A stretch of DNA of 64,000 nt from Piscinibacter sp047600445 (lineage in GTDB: Bacteria > Pseudomonadota > Gammaproteobacteria > Burkholderiales > Burkholderiaceae_C), in contig NZ_JASGKT010000002.1 of the NCBI RefSeq assembly GCF_047600445.1, positions 2,852,001 through 2,916,000 on the forward strand, written 5' to 3'. Shown here one piece after another: positions 17,507 through 27,565 of the stretch. The position numbers were made by a program, and so were the translations under genes. Position 1 is the first letter of the stretch. Each line of letters opens with the position of its first letter. Under the pieces are notes generated by a model. That model saw only the letters and a program-made list of their open reading frames with translations. It made no database searches and was not told where the DNA came from.

Positions 17507-18477
17507 GCGCGGTGCTCGACGAAAACCAGGCCGCCGGCGAGCCCGGCGCCCGGCCGCCCGAAGCCGGGCGAGATCCCCTCGGGCGAGGGGTCGACATGAA
17601 AGCGGCGCACGAGATCAACAAGCTGTCCAAGCGGCTGCACCGCCAGGTCGGGCAGGCGATCGCCGACTTCAACATGATCGAGGACGGCGACAAGGTGATG
17701 GTCTGCGTCTCCGGCGGCAAGGACAGCTACGCGCTGCTCGACATCCTGATCGAGCTGCGCCGGCGCGCGCCGGTGAGCTTCGAACTCGTCGCCGTCAATC
17801 TCGACCAGAAGCAGCCCGGCTTTCCCGAGCACGTGCTGCCCGAGTACCTGCGCAGCCGCGGCGTGCCCTTCCACATCGAGAACCAGGACACCTACTCGAT
17901 CGTCAAGCGCCTGATCCCCGAGGGCCAGACGATGTGCAGCCTGTGCTCGCGGCTGCGCCGCGGCATCCTCTATCGCGTCGCCGGCGAACTGGGCGCGACC
18001 AAGATCGCGCTCGGCCACCACCGCGACGACATGCTGCAGACGCTGTTCATGAACATGTTCTTCGGCAGCCGCCTCAAGGGCATGCCGCCCAAGCTGGTCA
18101 GCGACGACGGCCGCAACATCGTGATCCGCCCCCTCGCCTACGTGGCCGAGACCGACCTGGAGCGCTGGGCCGAACACCGCGCCTTCCCGATCATCCCGTG
18201 CTCGCTGTGCGGCAACCAGGAGAACCTGCAGCGCGTGCAGATGAAGAAGATGTTGCGCGAGTGGGAGCGCCAGCATCCGGGCCGGCTCGACAACATCTTC
18301 ACGGCGATGGGCAACATCGTGCCCTCGCACATGATGGACAGGAAACTCTATCCCTTCGCCACGCTCCAAACCACCGGCGTGGTCAACCCCGAGGGCGACC
18401 GCGCGTTCGACGAGGACGAAGACTGCGCGCCCAGCGCGGCGCAGCCGATCCGCATCCATCCGGGAACACAGCCATGA
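17503..18477 (+). CDS. ttcA: tRNA 2-thiocytidine(32) synthetase
   Basis: It installs 2-thiocytidine at tRNA position 32 with ATP and a [4Fe-4S] cluster. The PP-loop SGGKDS is at residues 70-75, and the cluster/catalytic CxxC at C145-C148 (CSLCSRLRRG), with a further Cys in PCSLCGNQ. The core LSKRLHRQVGQAIADFNMIEDGDKVMVCVSGG starts near residue 38. The ATG at 17503 has a perfect AAGGAGG and overlaps the folB stop by ATGA, so it is the likely start. This leaves a 37-residue N-terminal extension, much of which is encoded by a dispersed repeat (17547-17590). An alternative start at ATG 17596 would exclude the repeat. Confidence 0.95.
   Translation: MSAVLDENQAAGEPGARPPEAGRDPLGRGVDMKAAHEINKLSKRLHRQVGQAIADFNMIEDGDKVMVCVSGGKDSYALLDILIELRRRAPVSFELVAVNLDQKQPGFPEHVLPEYLRSRGVPFHIENQDTYSIVKRLIPEGQTMCSLCSRLRRGILYRVAGELGATKIALGHHRDDMLQTLFMNMFFGSRLKGMPPKLVSDDGRNIVIRPLAYVAETDLERWAEHRAFPIIPCSLCGNQENLQRVQMKKMLREWERQHPGRLDNIFTAMGNIVPSHMMDRKLYPFATLQTTGVVNPEGDRAFDEDEDCAPSAAQPIRIHPGTQP
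17547..17590. repeat. Dispersed palindromic repeat copy C, inside the ttcA coding sequence
   Basis: The segment aligns, with a few substitutions and two small gaps, to copy A at 5995-6035: a GCGCC...GGCCGC block, then AAGCCGG, then GATCCCCTCGGG. It is read in frame and would encode about residues 15-29 of TtcA (Ala-Arg-Pro-Pro...Gly-Arg-Gly). Confidence 0.6.
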
Positions 18478-19067
18478 CACGCACCCTGATCCTGCTCGCC
18501 GCCTGTGTCGCTTCTGCCGTGCTGGCCGGCTGCGCGGCGACCCACCAGCTCACCAGCGAGGTGTCGAGCTACAGCGCGTGGCCGGCCGAGCGCAAGGCGG
18601 GCAGCTACACCTTCGAGCGGCTGCCCTCGCAGCAACTGCGCGCCGAACGCGCGCAGCGCGTCGAGGACAGCGCGCGCCGCGCGCTCGAAGGCGCGGGCTT
18701 CACGCCGGCGCCCGAGGGCCAGGCGGGCGAGTACACGGTGCAGATCGGCGTGCGCGTCAGCGCCACCGAGGCCTACTACGACGACCCGTTCTGGTGGCGC
18801 GGCGGCCTGTACGCGCACCGCTTCGGCCGTCCCTGGGGCGTGGGCTTCGGCCTGAGCATGCCCTCGGTGCGCTACGCGCGCGAGGTGGCGCTGCTGATCC
18901 GCGACCGCAAGAGCGGCCAGCCCCTGTACGAGACGCGCGCCAGCAACGACGGCGGCTCGGCCTCGATCGACGCGCTGCTGCCGGCGATGTTCGACGCCGC
19001 GATGAAGGACTTCCCCGCCGGCAGCGCGACGTCGCGCAACGTGACGACGGAACTGGCGCCGCGCTGA
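18474..19067 (+). CDS. DUF4136 lipoprotein
   Basis: A 197-residue lipoprotein precursor: the signal peptide MTRTLILLAACVASAVLAGC ends in the lipobox LAGC (Cys20). The mature part has the DUF4136 pattern, with SSYSAWPAERKAGSYTFERLPSQQ near the start and a series of amphipathic strands. The family sits in the outer-membrane periplasmic face; its function is unknown. The start ATG overlaps the ttcA stop (ATGA), implying translational coupling with a tRNA-thiolation gene, although no functional link is evident. Confidence 0.82.
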   Translation: MTRTLILLAACVASAVLAGCAATHQLTSEVSSYSAWPAERKAGSYTFERLPSQQLRAERAQRVEDSARRALEGAGFTPAPEGQAGEYTVQIGVRVSATEAYYDDPFWWRGGLYAHRFGRPWGVGFGLSMPSVRYAREVALLIRDRKSGQPLYETRASNDGGSASIDALLPAMFDAAMKDFPAGSATSRNVTTELAPR

Positions 19068-19114
19068 GCCGTGACTCATGGCCCGGACTCGAAACCCCAT
19101 CACGGGTCGGGCTG

Positions 19115-19222
19115 GGCCCTTCGACAAGCTCAGGGCGAACGGATTCCACCCACCCCGATCATCCTGAGCAGGGCCCGAGCTTGTCGAAGGCCTGTGTCGA
19201 AGGACAAGCGCAGGGTGAATGG
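19115..19222. repeat. REP-like repeats (CCCTTCGACAAGCTCAGGGC type), inverted pair plus a derivative
   Basis: Between the DUF4136 and DUF6279 genes, GGGCCCTTCGACAAGCTCAGG (19115-19135) is followed by an inverted copy CCTGAGCAGGGCCCGAGCTTGTCGAAGG (19163-19190) and a third degenerate one (19191-19222). The same element occurs at 33236-33264 and 45422-45449. This short element is widespread in Proteobacteria as a REP/BIME. It may act as a transcription boundary between the converging genes. Confidence 0.8.
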
Positions 19223-19267
19223 AGGTCTTGGCCGAACGCCGGCCCTGTCAGCGGCAGGTCGTAGCCC

Positions 19268-20168
19268 TCAATCCGGCGCCGCCGCCAGCGCCCGGACATC
19301 GTTCTCCCAGCCCTTGAACCTCGCCGCCGCGGCCTGGCGCTGCGCCGGCGTGGTGGCGTTGTGCAGTTGCGCGGCGAAACCGCAGTTGAAGTTCTCCAGC
19401 CGGTCCTGGTAGCGCCGGTAGGCCTCGCGCGGTGAGCGCGCGACGCGCTCGGCCTGCGCGCGCAGCGCGGCCAGCGCGGCGTCGCGGTCGGCCGGCGCGC
19501 TGGCCAGCCGGCGCAGCACCTGCACCATTTCCTGCTGGCGCTGCATGCGCTCGGCGAGCCAGGCCTCGGGGTCGAAGGGCGAGGCGGCCTGCAGGCGCGC
19601 CACCAGCGCGCGCTGGCGTTCGTCGAGCGTGCCGTAGACGGTTTCGGCGCGCTCGATGCTGCGCTCGACGACGCGCTCCAGCCGGCGCGCCGGGTCGGGG
19701 TCGAGATGGTCGCGGCGCAGTTCGGCGTCGACGCGCGCCTGGCGGCGCTCGATGTGCCGGATCTGCGCCGGCTGCAGCGTCAGCGCCACCTCGGCGGCCT
19801 GCGGCAGCGCCTGGTCGACGGCGCGCTCGGCATGTTCGCGCAGTTCGGACCACCAGCGGCAGACACGCTCGGGCGTGGTGTCGCCGGCCACCTCGGCGCG
19901 CATGCGCGCCAGCAGCGCGGCGTAGTCGGGCAACTGGGTACGGCGGTGCCAGGCGAACCACTGGCCGAGCCGCGCGCGCACGTCGCGCGCCTGCGTGTCG
20001 TCGAAGTCGGCGTAGCCGTCGAGCCACCAGAACGCCAACTCCGGCGCCTGGTTGTAGCCGAATCGCAGCGCGCTGCACCCCGCGAGCAGGGCGGGGGCCA
20101 GCAGCGGCAGCAGCAGCGCCAGGATAATGCGCGGTCTCCTCACCACGTTTCGCAAGAACGACAACGTC

Positions 20169-20170
<2 letters not shown>
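19268..20170 (-). CDS. DUF6279 lipoprotein
   Basis: A 300-residue lipoprotein precursor with signal MTLSFLRNVVRRPRIILALLLPLLAPALLAGC (lipobox LAGC at residue 32). The mature protein is highly alpha-helical and rich in Arg, Ala and Gln, with the conserved LRFGYNQAPELAFWWLDGYADFD near its start, a hallmark of the DUF6279 family (function unknown). The chosen ATG (20170) shares the palindrome CATG with the divergent glmU start, so the two start codons overlap by 2 bases; upstream ATGs inside glmU are possible. No Shine-Dalgarno stands out. Confidence 0.75.
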
Positions 20171-21540
<1,370 letters not shown>

Positions 21541-21557
<17 letters not shown>

Positions 21558-23985
21558 CCGCGCGCTCGCGGGCGCGGCGCTCGCGCGCCCAGGCCTCGAA
21601 GGCCGGCGCCGGCATCGGCGCGCCGACCAGCAGGCCCTGGATCTGCGCGCAGCCCTGGCGCGCCAGGAAGTCGCGCTGGGCCTCGGTCTCGACGCCCTCG
21701 GCGGTCACCGTCATGCCCAGGCTCAGCCCGAGCTGCACGATGGCGCGCGTGATCGCCGCCGAGTCGCGGTTGCCGGGCAGGTCGTGCACGAAGGAGCGGT
21801 CGATCTTGATCTTGTCGATCGGCAGTTCCTTGAGGTGGCCGAGCGACGAGTAGCCGGTGCCGAAGTCGTCGACCGCGATGCCCAGGCCCATCGCCTTCAG
21901 GCGCAGCAGGCGGTGCTTCACCTCGCCGATGTCGTCCATCAGCATGCGCTCGGTCAGCTCGAGTTCGAGCAGGCGCGCCGCCGGGCGCGCGTCGCCGTCG
22001 TCGGCCAGCACCTGCGCCACCGCCTCGACGAAGCCGACCGACTGGAACTGCACCGTCGAGAGGTTCACCGCCACCGGCGCCACGGCCAGGCCCTGCGCGT
22101 CCCAGCGCTGCGCGCTGCGCGCCGCCTCGGTCAGCGCCCACTGGCCGATGGCCAGCATCAGGCGCTGGCGCTCGGCCACCGGGATGAACTGGTCGGGCAC
22201 GAGCAGGCCGCGCTCGGGGTGGTTCCAGCGCAGCAGCGCCTCGCAGCCGACCAGCACGCCGTCGCCGGCGCGCACCTGCGGCTGGAAGTACAGCTCGAAC
22301 TCGCCGCGTTCGAGCGCCTGCGCGAGCTGGCCTTCGAGCACCAGCGCGGCGTAGGCGCTGTCGGCGATGCCGCGGTCGAAGAACTGGTGGTTGGCGCGGC
22401 CCTTGGCCTTGGCCAGGTACATCGCGCTGTCGGCGTTCTTGATCAGCTCGTCGGGCGTGTCGGCGTCGCCGGGGAAGAACGCCACGCCGATCGACGGCGT
22501 CACCGAGATCGGCCGCCCTTCCGCGTCCACCGGCGCCTCGATCGCGGCGATCAGCTTGCGCGCGACCTCGTCGACCTCGTCGCGCCGCCGCTCGCGCGAC
22601 GGGCCGCCGTGCAGCAGCACCATGAACTCGTCGCCGCCGAAGCGCGCCACCAGGTCGGTGGCGCGCAGGCTGGCGAGGATGCGCTCGGCCACGGTGCGCA
22701 GCAGCGCGTCGCCGGCCAGGTGGCCGAGCGAGTCGTTGACGCGCTTGAAGTGGTCGAGGTCGATGAACAGCAGCGCGAGCTGCGTGCCCTCGGCCTCGGC
22801 CGCGGCCATGTGCTGCTGCAACTGCTCCAGGAACGACATGCGGTTCGGCAGGCCGGTCAGCGCGTCGTGGTGGGCGAGGTGGTGGATGCGCGCCTGCGCC
22901 GCCTGGCGGTCGCGGATGTCGCGCACGATGGTCATGCGCAGGCGCTCGCCGTTGCGCAGCATGGTGCGCCCGATCAGCTCGACCGCGATGCGCTGCCCGG
23001 CCCGGTCGACCAGCGCCGACTCGTAGGCGAGTTCCTGGCCCGAGTCGAGCACCGCCGCGACGCGCGCACGCTGGTCGGGCGCGACGTAGTCCAGCGTCGG
23101 CCGGCCGCACAGCTCGGCCAGCGAGTAGCCCACCAGCGCGCACAGCGGCGGGTTGACGTCGGTGATCACGCCGTCCTTGTGGAAGACGATGCCCTCGACG
23201 CTGGCGTGCAGGAACTTGGCCAGCCGCTCCTCCGACTCGCGCGCCGCGCGCTCGGCCAGCCGGTAGCGCGTGACGTCGGAGATCAGCACGAAGCAGCCCA
23301 CCGTGTCGCCGGCCTCGCCGACGTGCGGCAGCAGGTGCACCTCGATGAAACGCGGCTTGCCGCCGCGCCCCGTCAGCTCGCGCTCGTAGGACGCCACCTC
23401 CCGGTGCTGCAGCACGCGCTGCATGTGCGGCCGGATCCGCGCCTCGGCCTCGGCGCCGATCACCTCGGCGACGTGCTTGCCGACGACGGCGTACTCGTCG
23501 GTATTGAAGGCGCGCGCATAGGCCTTGTTGGCGAACTGGCACTGGAAGTCGCTGGCGCGGTAGTAGGCGATCTGCGCCGGCACGTTGTCGGCCAGCAGCC
23601 GGAACAGCCGCGCCTGCGCGCGCGCCTCGGCCTCAGAGCGCTTGACGGCGCTGGCGTCGTGCAGCAGGCACAGCCAGCGCCGCGCGCCCGGCTGCCAGCG
23701 CGCCGCCCAGTCGACCCACGCCGCGCCGTCGCCCGCCGCGCTGCCGGAGATGAAGACGGCCGTGGCGAAGTCGGCGCGCGCCGCCAGCTTCGCCAGCAGC
23801 TCGCGGCGGCTGCCGGCGTCGAACAGCTCCTGCCAGGCGCGGCCCAGCAGGTGCGAGCTCTCGCGCCGCGCCAGCGCGGCGAAGGCGGCGTTGACGTGCA
23901 GCGCGCCGCCATGTTCGTCGAGCAGCAGCAGCGGGCCCGGCAGTGCGTCCCAGGCGGCGGTGTCGTCGCTGGCTCGGCGGGCCAT
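21541..23985 (-). CDS. PAS-GGDEF-EAL cyclic-di-GMP signalling protein
   Basis: An 814-residue soluble protein with three PAS-type sensor regions (about 10-110, 120-240 and 255-370), a GGDEF diguanylate-cyclase domain (about 380-545) and an EAL phosphodiesterase domain (about 560-805). GGDEF is intact, and RATD sits exactly five residues upstream, which is the product-inhibition I-site. The EAL domain keeps EALLRWNHP, NLSTVQFQ, ELELTERML and DDFGTGYSSL, so both domains look catalytically competent. No membrane segment is seen. It is the last gene of tsaB-rimI-udg-, its ATG overlapping the udg stop (TGATG). Ligands of the PAS domains are unknown. Confidence 0.92.
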
Positions 23986-24716
23986 CACGAGGGCGTGGAC
24001 GATCTCAGCGTCTGCAGCGCGAGGCACAGGTCGTCCCAGGCCTTGGCCTTGTCCTCCAGGTTGCGCAGCAGGTAGGCCGGGTGGTAGGTGACGATCAGCG
24101 GCACGTCGTGATAACGGTGCACGCGCGAGCGCAGCCGGCCGATCGGCTCGTGGCTGCGCAGCAGGCTCTGCACCGCGAAGCGCCCCATCGCCAGGATGAT
24201 GCGCGGGCGGATCAGCTCGATCTGGCGGATCAGGAAGGGCTCGCACTGCGCGAGTTCCTCGGGCTCCGGGTTGCGGTTGCCCGGCGGGCGGCATTTCAGC
24301 GTGTTGGCGATGTAGACCTGATGCGCCGCGTCGGCTTCGGCGCGCGTCAGGCCGACGGCGCGCAGCATGTTGTCGAGCAACTGGCCGGACTTGCCGACGA
24401 AGGGCTCGCCCTGGCGGTCTTCCTGCTCGCCGGGCGCTTCGCCGACGATCATCCAGTGCGCGCTGGTGTTGCCGACGCCGAACACCGTCTGGCGCCGGCC
24501 TTCGCAGAGCTTGCAGGCGCGGCAGGCGACGACGGCTTCGCGCAGCGCGGGCCAGTCCATCGCCTCGACGCCCGTGGCACGGTGCCGCGCCGCTGGCTCC
24601 GGCGCGGGCTCGGGTGCGGGCTGCGGCGCGGCCACCGGACGATCCTCCTCGGGCGGCAGCCACAAGCGCACACCCATTTCGGCCAGCATCGCCTGCTGGC
24701 GCTCAGTCCAGCCCAT
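23985..24716 (-). CDS. Family 4/5-type uracil-DNA glycosylase with [4Fe-4S] cluster
   Basis: It removes uracil from DNA to start base-excision repair. The 243-residue protein has four cluster cysteines, C68 and C71 (CKLC), C142 (LKCRPPGNRNP) and C158. The active-site motif GEAPGEQED is at 92-100, and the second motif HPAYLLRN near the C-terminus. The first 50 residues contain a Pro/Ala/Glu-rich linker (APQPAPEPAPEP) between a short N-terminal helix and the catalytic domain, as in many Burkholderiales homologues related to the SPO1 polymerase domain. The gene overlaps rimI by 14 bases and the GGDEF-EAL gene by 1 base. Confidence 0.92.
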   Translation of the reverse strand: MGWTERQQAMLAEMGVRLWLPPEEDRPVAAPQPAPEPAPEPAARHRATGVEAMDWPALREAVVACRACKLCEGRRQTVFGVGNTSAHWMIVGEAPGEQEDRQGEPFVGKSGQLLDNMLRAVGLTRAEADAAHQVYIANTLKCRPPGNRNPEPEELAQCEPFLIRQIELIRPRIILAMGRFAVQSLLRSHEPIGRLRSRVHRYHDVPLIVTYHPAYLLRNLEDKAKAWDDLCLALQTLRSSTPS

Positions 24717-25197
24717 CGCCCGCTCCTTCGATCGCCAGGCTCATCACGATCGCGTCCTCGCGCCGGCCGTGGGCGTCGGGGTAGTAGCCCTTGCGCCGGC
24801 CCATGTCGGCGAAGCCGCGGCGGCGGTAGATGGCGCGTGCGCGCTGGTTGCTCTCGCGCACCTCGAGCCACAGCTTGTTCGCGCCGCGCTCGCGGCACAG
24901 CGCCTCCAGCGCGTCGAGCATGTCGCGCGCGTGGCCCTGGTGCCAGCAACGCGGCGCGACGGTGATGTTCAGCAGGTGCATCTCCTCGACGCCGGCCATC
25001 GCGACGAAGTAGCCGACGATCTGCGCACCGTCGTCGTACAGCACGCGCGCGTCGTAGCCGGCGGCCAGCGAATCGACGAAGTTGCCGCGGCTCCACGGGA
25101 AGGCATAGGCGCCGGCCTCGATGGCCAGCACGGCGTCGAGATGCAGCACGCTCATCGGCAGCAGCAGCGGCTGCCTCGCTTGCGGCACCGCGCTCAT
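24703..25197 (-). CDS. rimI: Ribosomal protein S18 alanine N-acetyltransferase
   Basis: A 164-residue GNAT acetyltransferase. The acetyl-CoA loop is represented by the basic turn PRCWHQGHARDMLDAL, followed by KLWLEVRESNQRARAIYRRRGFADMGRRKGYYP, the RimI signature (E-V-R-x-S-N-x-x-A and the catalytic Tyr region). RimI acetylates the N-terminal alanine of S18. The start ATG overlaps the tsaB stop (ATGA); tsaB-rimI is a classic pair. Identification is firm. Confidence 0.93.
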   Translation of the reverse strand: MSAVPQARQPLLLPMSVLHLDAVLAIEAGAYAFPWSRGNFVDSLAAGYDARVLYDDGAQIVGYFVAMAGVEEMHLLNITVAPRCWHQGHARDMLDALEALCRERGANKLWLEVRESNQRARAIYRRRGFADMGRRKGYYPDAHGRREDAIVMSLAIEGAGDGLD

Positions 25198-25910
25198 GCC
25201 TCGGCCTTGGCGCGTTGCGCCGCCTCGCGCTCGGCGGTGGTCTGCGCGACCTTGTCGCGCAGGTACACCGGCAGCGCCAGCGCGGCGTCGACGGCCGCGC
25301 CGTCGCGCCACGCCGCCTCGGCCAGCCGCGCCAGCGCGGCGGCGCGCGAGCGTGTGGCCGGGCGTTGCAGCGCGGCGCCGGTGGCGAGGCGTTCGCCGAA
25401 CGCGGACAACGCCGAGCCGGCCACGCAGCGCGGCGGCTCGGCCGCCCAGCGCCGGTTCAGTTCCTCCGGGCGGCACAGCATAGGCGCGGCGAGCACCTGC
25501 CAGCGCTCGCCGTCGCGGCGGTAGTGCGCGGCGTAGACCTCGTCCATGCGCGCATCCATCGCCACCCAGCAATCGGCAGCTTGTTCGCCGAGTTCGTCGA
25601 AAGCCTCCTGCGCCACCAGCAGCAGGCTGTCCAGCGCCAGCACCGGCTTGCCGGCGCCCAGCGCCAGGCCCTGCGCCACCGAGCAGGCGCTGCGCAAGCC
25701 GGTGAACGCGCCGGGGCCGCGCCCGAAGCCGATCGCGTCGATGTCGTTCAGCGTGCAGCCGGCCGATTGCAGCAGCGCCATCACCTCCGGCAGCAGGCGC
25801 GCCGAGGCCAGCGCGCCGCCTTCGCCCTCGAAAACGAAGCTTCGGCCGTCACGACTGAGAGCGATGCACATCGCCTCGGTGGCGCAGTCGATGGCCAGCA
25901 GACAAGTCAT
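25194..25910 (-). CDS. tsaB: tRNA threonylcarbamoyladenosine biosynthesis protein TsaB
   Basis: TsaB partners with TsaD and TsaE to transfer threonylcarbamoyl to A37 of ANN-decoding tRNAs. The 238-residue ASKHA-fold protein shows LLAIDCATEAMCIAL at the N-terminus, GRGPGAFTGLRSACSVAQGLA (the TsaB Gly-Pro-Gly-Ser/Ala-Phe-Thr-Gly-Leu-Arg motif) near residue 68, and AMDARMDEVYAAHY. The partner enzyme tsaC is at 30550-31533. The region upstream (25924-26063) is a cluster of palindromic repeats, and a 61-codon open frame ends on the tsaB start. Confidence 0.94.
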   Translation of the reverse strand: MTCLLAIDCATEAMCIALSRDGRSFVFEGEGGALASARLLPEVMALLQSAGCTLNDIDAIGFGRGPGAFTGLRSACSVAQGLALGAGKPVLALDSLLLVAQEAFDELGEQAADCWVAMDARMDEVYAAHYRRDGERWQVLAAPMLCRPEELNRRWAAEPPRCVAGSALSAFGERLATGAALQRPATRSRAAALARLAEAAWRDGAAVDAALALPVYLRDKVAQTTAEREAAQRAKAEA

Positions 25911-26092
25911 GACAGCCCCTCGTCCGACGAGTACGTCGGCCGATCCCCCGAGGGGAACGACGGCCGCGGCTCCATGCCCGCCTGCGCGGGCATGGACGGC
26001 CGAAGTGCCGGCCCCGTCTCGGGGCCGGCGGGGGCCGGCTTGGGAGCGTCCCGGCGCTCGGCCCGCAGGGCTGCGATGGCGTCTTGGTTCAT
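25907..26092 (-). CDS. Doubtful 61-residue open frame upstream of tsaB, mostly repeat-encoded
   Basis: The frame starts MNQDAIAALRAERRDAPKPAP at 26092 and stops on the tsaB start (ATGA overlap). Residues after about 10 are encoded by the palindromic repeat cluster and are Pro-rich and low in complexity. No Shine-Dalgarno sequence is seen. The ATGA coupling to tsaB is the only point in its favour; it may be a chance frame or a leader translated for coupling. Confidence 0.2.
   Translation of the reverse strand: MNQDAIAALRAERRDAPKPAPAGPETGPALRPSMPAQAGMEPRPSFPSGDRPTYSSDEGLS
25924..26063. repeat. Cluster of five palindromes between tsaB and dacB (BIME-like)
   Basis: In order: CCGACG/CGTCGG (25924-25939); a module-1 hairpin resembling copy A (25938-25965); CCATGCCCGC/GCGGGCATGG with a 4-base loop (25972-25995); GGCCCCG/CGGGGCC (26010-26026); and module 2 (26033-26063), one base different from the inverse of 5988-6018. 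Relative to copy A, the two dispersed modules are here separated by 67 bases containing the two extra hairpins. It occupies most of the divergent tsaB-dacB gap. Confidence 0.8.
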
Positions 26093-26136
26093 GCGACGAC
26101 GAGTGTACGGCGCGGCCCATGCGATCATCGCGGCCC

Positions 26137-27564
26137 ATGCCGCCCCCGATGTTCCGGCGCCCGCTCGCCGCCGCGCTGCTGCTCGCCGCCTCCGCCGCCG
26201 CCTTCGCCCGCCTGCCCGGCGAGATCCACACCGCGCTCGACCGCGTCAAGCTGCCGCCCGAGGCCGTGGTCGTCGTCGTGCAGGAGGTCGGCAGCGCGCG
26301 CAACCGCCTCGCCTGGCGCGAGGCGGTGCCGGTCAACCCGGCCTCGCTGACCAAGCTCGTGACCACCTATGCCGCGCTCGACCTGCTCGGCCCGGCCTGG
26401 ACCTGGAACACGCCGGTGTGGCTGCAAGGCACGGTGAGCGACGGCGTGCTCGACGGCAACCTCGTCATCAAGGGCAGCGGCGACCCCAAGCTGGTGCCCG
26501 AGCGGCTGTGGCTGATGCTGCGCCGCGTGCAGCAGCTCGGCGTGCGTGAGATCCGCGGCGACATCGTGCTCGACCGCGGCGCCTTCGTCGTGCCCGAGCA
26601 GAACCCGGCCGATTTCGACGGCGAGCCGCTGCGCCCCTACAACGTGCGCGCCGACGCGCTGCTGCTGGGCTACCGCTCGGTGCTGATCGGCTTCACGCCC
26701 GACGCGGCGCGCGGCGTCGCGCTGGTCAGCCTCGACCCGCCGCTGGCCGGCGTCGGCATCGACGCCAGCGTGCCGCTGAGCGCCGCCGCCTGCGGCGACT
26801 GGCGCGGCGAGCTGCGCGCCGACTTCAGCGACCCGCTGCGCCTGCGCCTGTCGGGCAGCTTCCCCGGCGCCTGCGGCGAGAAGACCTGGCCGCTGGCCTA
26901 CGCCGAGCCGCGCCGCTACGACGAACGCATGCTCGCCGGCCTGTGGCGCGAGATGGGCGGCAGGCTCGCCGGCACGGTGCGCGACGGCAGCGCGCCGGCC
27001 GCGCCGCCGACCTTCAGCAGCGCCTCGCCGGCGCTGGCCGAGGTGATCCGCGACATCAACAAGTACAGCAACAACGTGATGGCGCAGCAGCTCTTCCTCA
27101 CGCTCGGGCTGGTGCGCAGCGGGCGCGGCACGCCGGAGGCCTCGCGCGAGCTGCTGCAGCGCTGGCTGGCCGAGCGCATCGGCCGCCAGAACGCCGAGGG
27201 CGTGGTGATCGACAACGGCTCGGGCCTGTCGCGCCAGACGCGGCTGTCGGCGCAGCAGCTCGCGCGGCTGCTGCAATCGGCCTGGGGCAGCGCGGTGATG
27301 CCCGAGCTGCTGGCCTCGCTGCCGGTGTCGGGCATCGACGGCACGCTGACGCGCTCGAAGGCGCCGCCCGGCCGCGCGCACCTGAAGACCGGCTCGCTGC
27401 GCGACGTGGCCGGCATCGCCGGCTACGTGCTCGGCGCCAGCGGCCGGCGCTACGTGGTGGTGGCGATCGCCAACCACGCCAACGCCGGCGCGGCGCGGCC
27501 GGCCTTCGACGCGCTGGTGCAGTGGGTGGTGCAGGACGGCGCGTCCGGTGCCGTCACCGAATGA
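26137..27564 (+). CDS. dacB: D-alanyl-D-alanine carboxypeptidase/endopeptidase (PBP4, DacB-type)
   Basis: A periplasmic class-C low-molecular-mass penicillin-binding protein of the S13 family, trimming or cutting peptidoglycan cross-links. The active-site motif SLTK is at residues 70-73, SNN (SxN) at 311-313, and KTG at 417-419, all with normal spacing. The signal peptide is FRRPLAAALLLAASAAAFA. Three in-frame ATGs compete (26119, 26137, 26149); none has a clear Shine-Dalgarno, and I give the middle one. CGCGGCCCATG is repeated at the first two. Its stop lies one base from the converging ompW-like gene. Confidence 0.92.
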   Translation: MPPPMFRRPLAAALLLAASAAAFARLPGEIHTALDRVKLPPEAVVVVVQEVGSARNRLAWREAVPVNPASLTKLVTTYAALDLLGPAWTWNTPVWLQGTVSDGVLDGNLVIKGSGDPKLVPERLWLMLRRVQQLGVREIRGDIVLDRGAFVVPEQNPADFDGEPLRPYNVRADALLLGYRSVLIGFTPDAARGVALVSLDPPLAGVGIDASVPLSAAACGDWRGELRADFSDPLRLRLSGSFPGACGEKTWPLAYAEPRRYDERMLAGLWREMGGRLAGTVRDGSAPAAPPTFSSASPALAEVIRDINKYSNNVMAQQLFLTLGLVRSGRGTPEASRELLQRWLAERIGRQNAEGVVIDNGSGLSRQTRLSAQQLARLLQSAWGSAVMPELLASLPVSGIDGTLTRSKAPPGRAHLKTGSLRDVAGIAGYVLGASGRRYVVVAIANHANAGAARPAFDALVQWVVQDGASGAVTE

Positions 27565-27565
27565 A

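Noticed and set aside
25924..26063. Possible CRISPR-like repeat array
   Set aside because: The units differ in sequence, are palindromic and have no regular spacers; they are REP/BIME-type hairpins and no cas genes are present.
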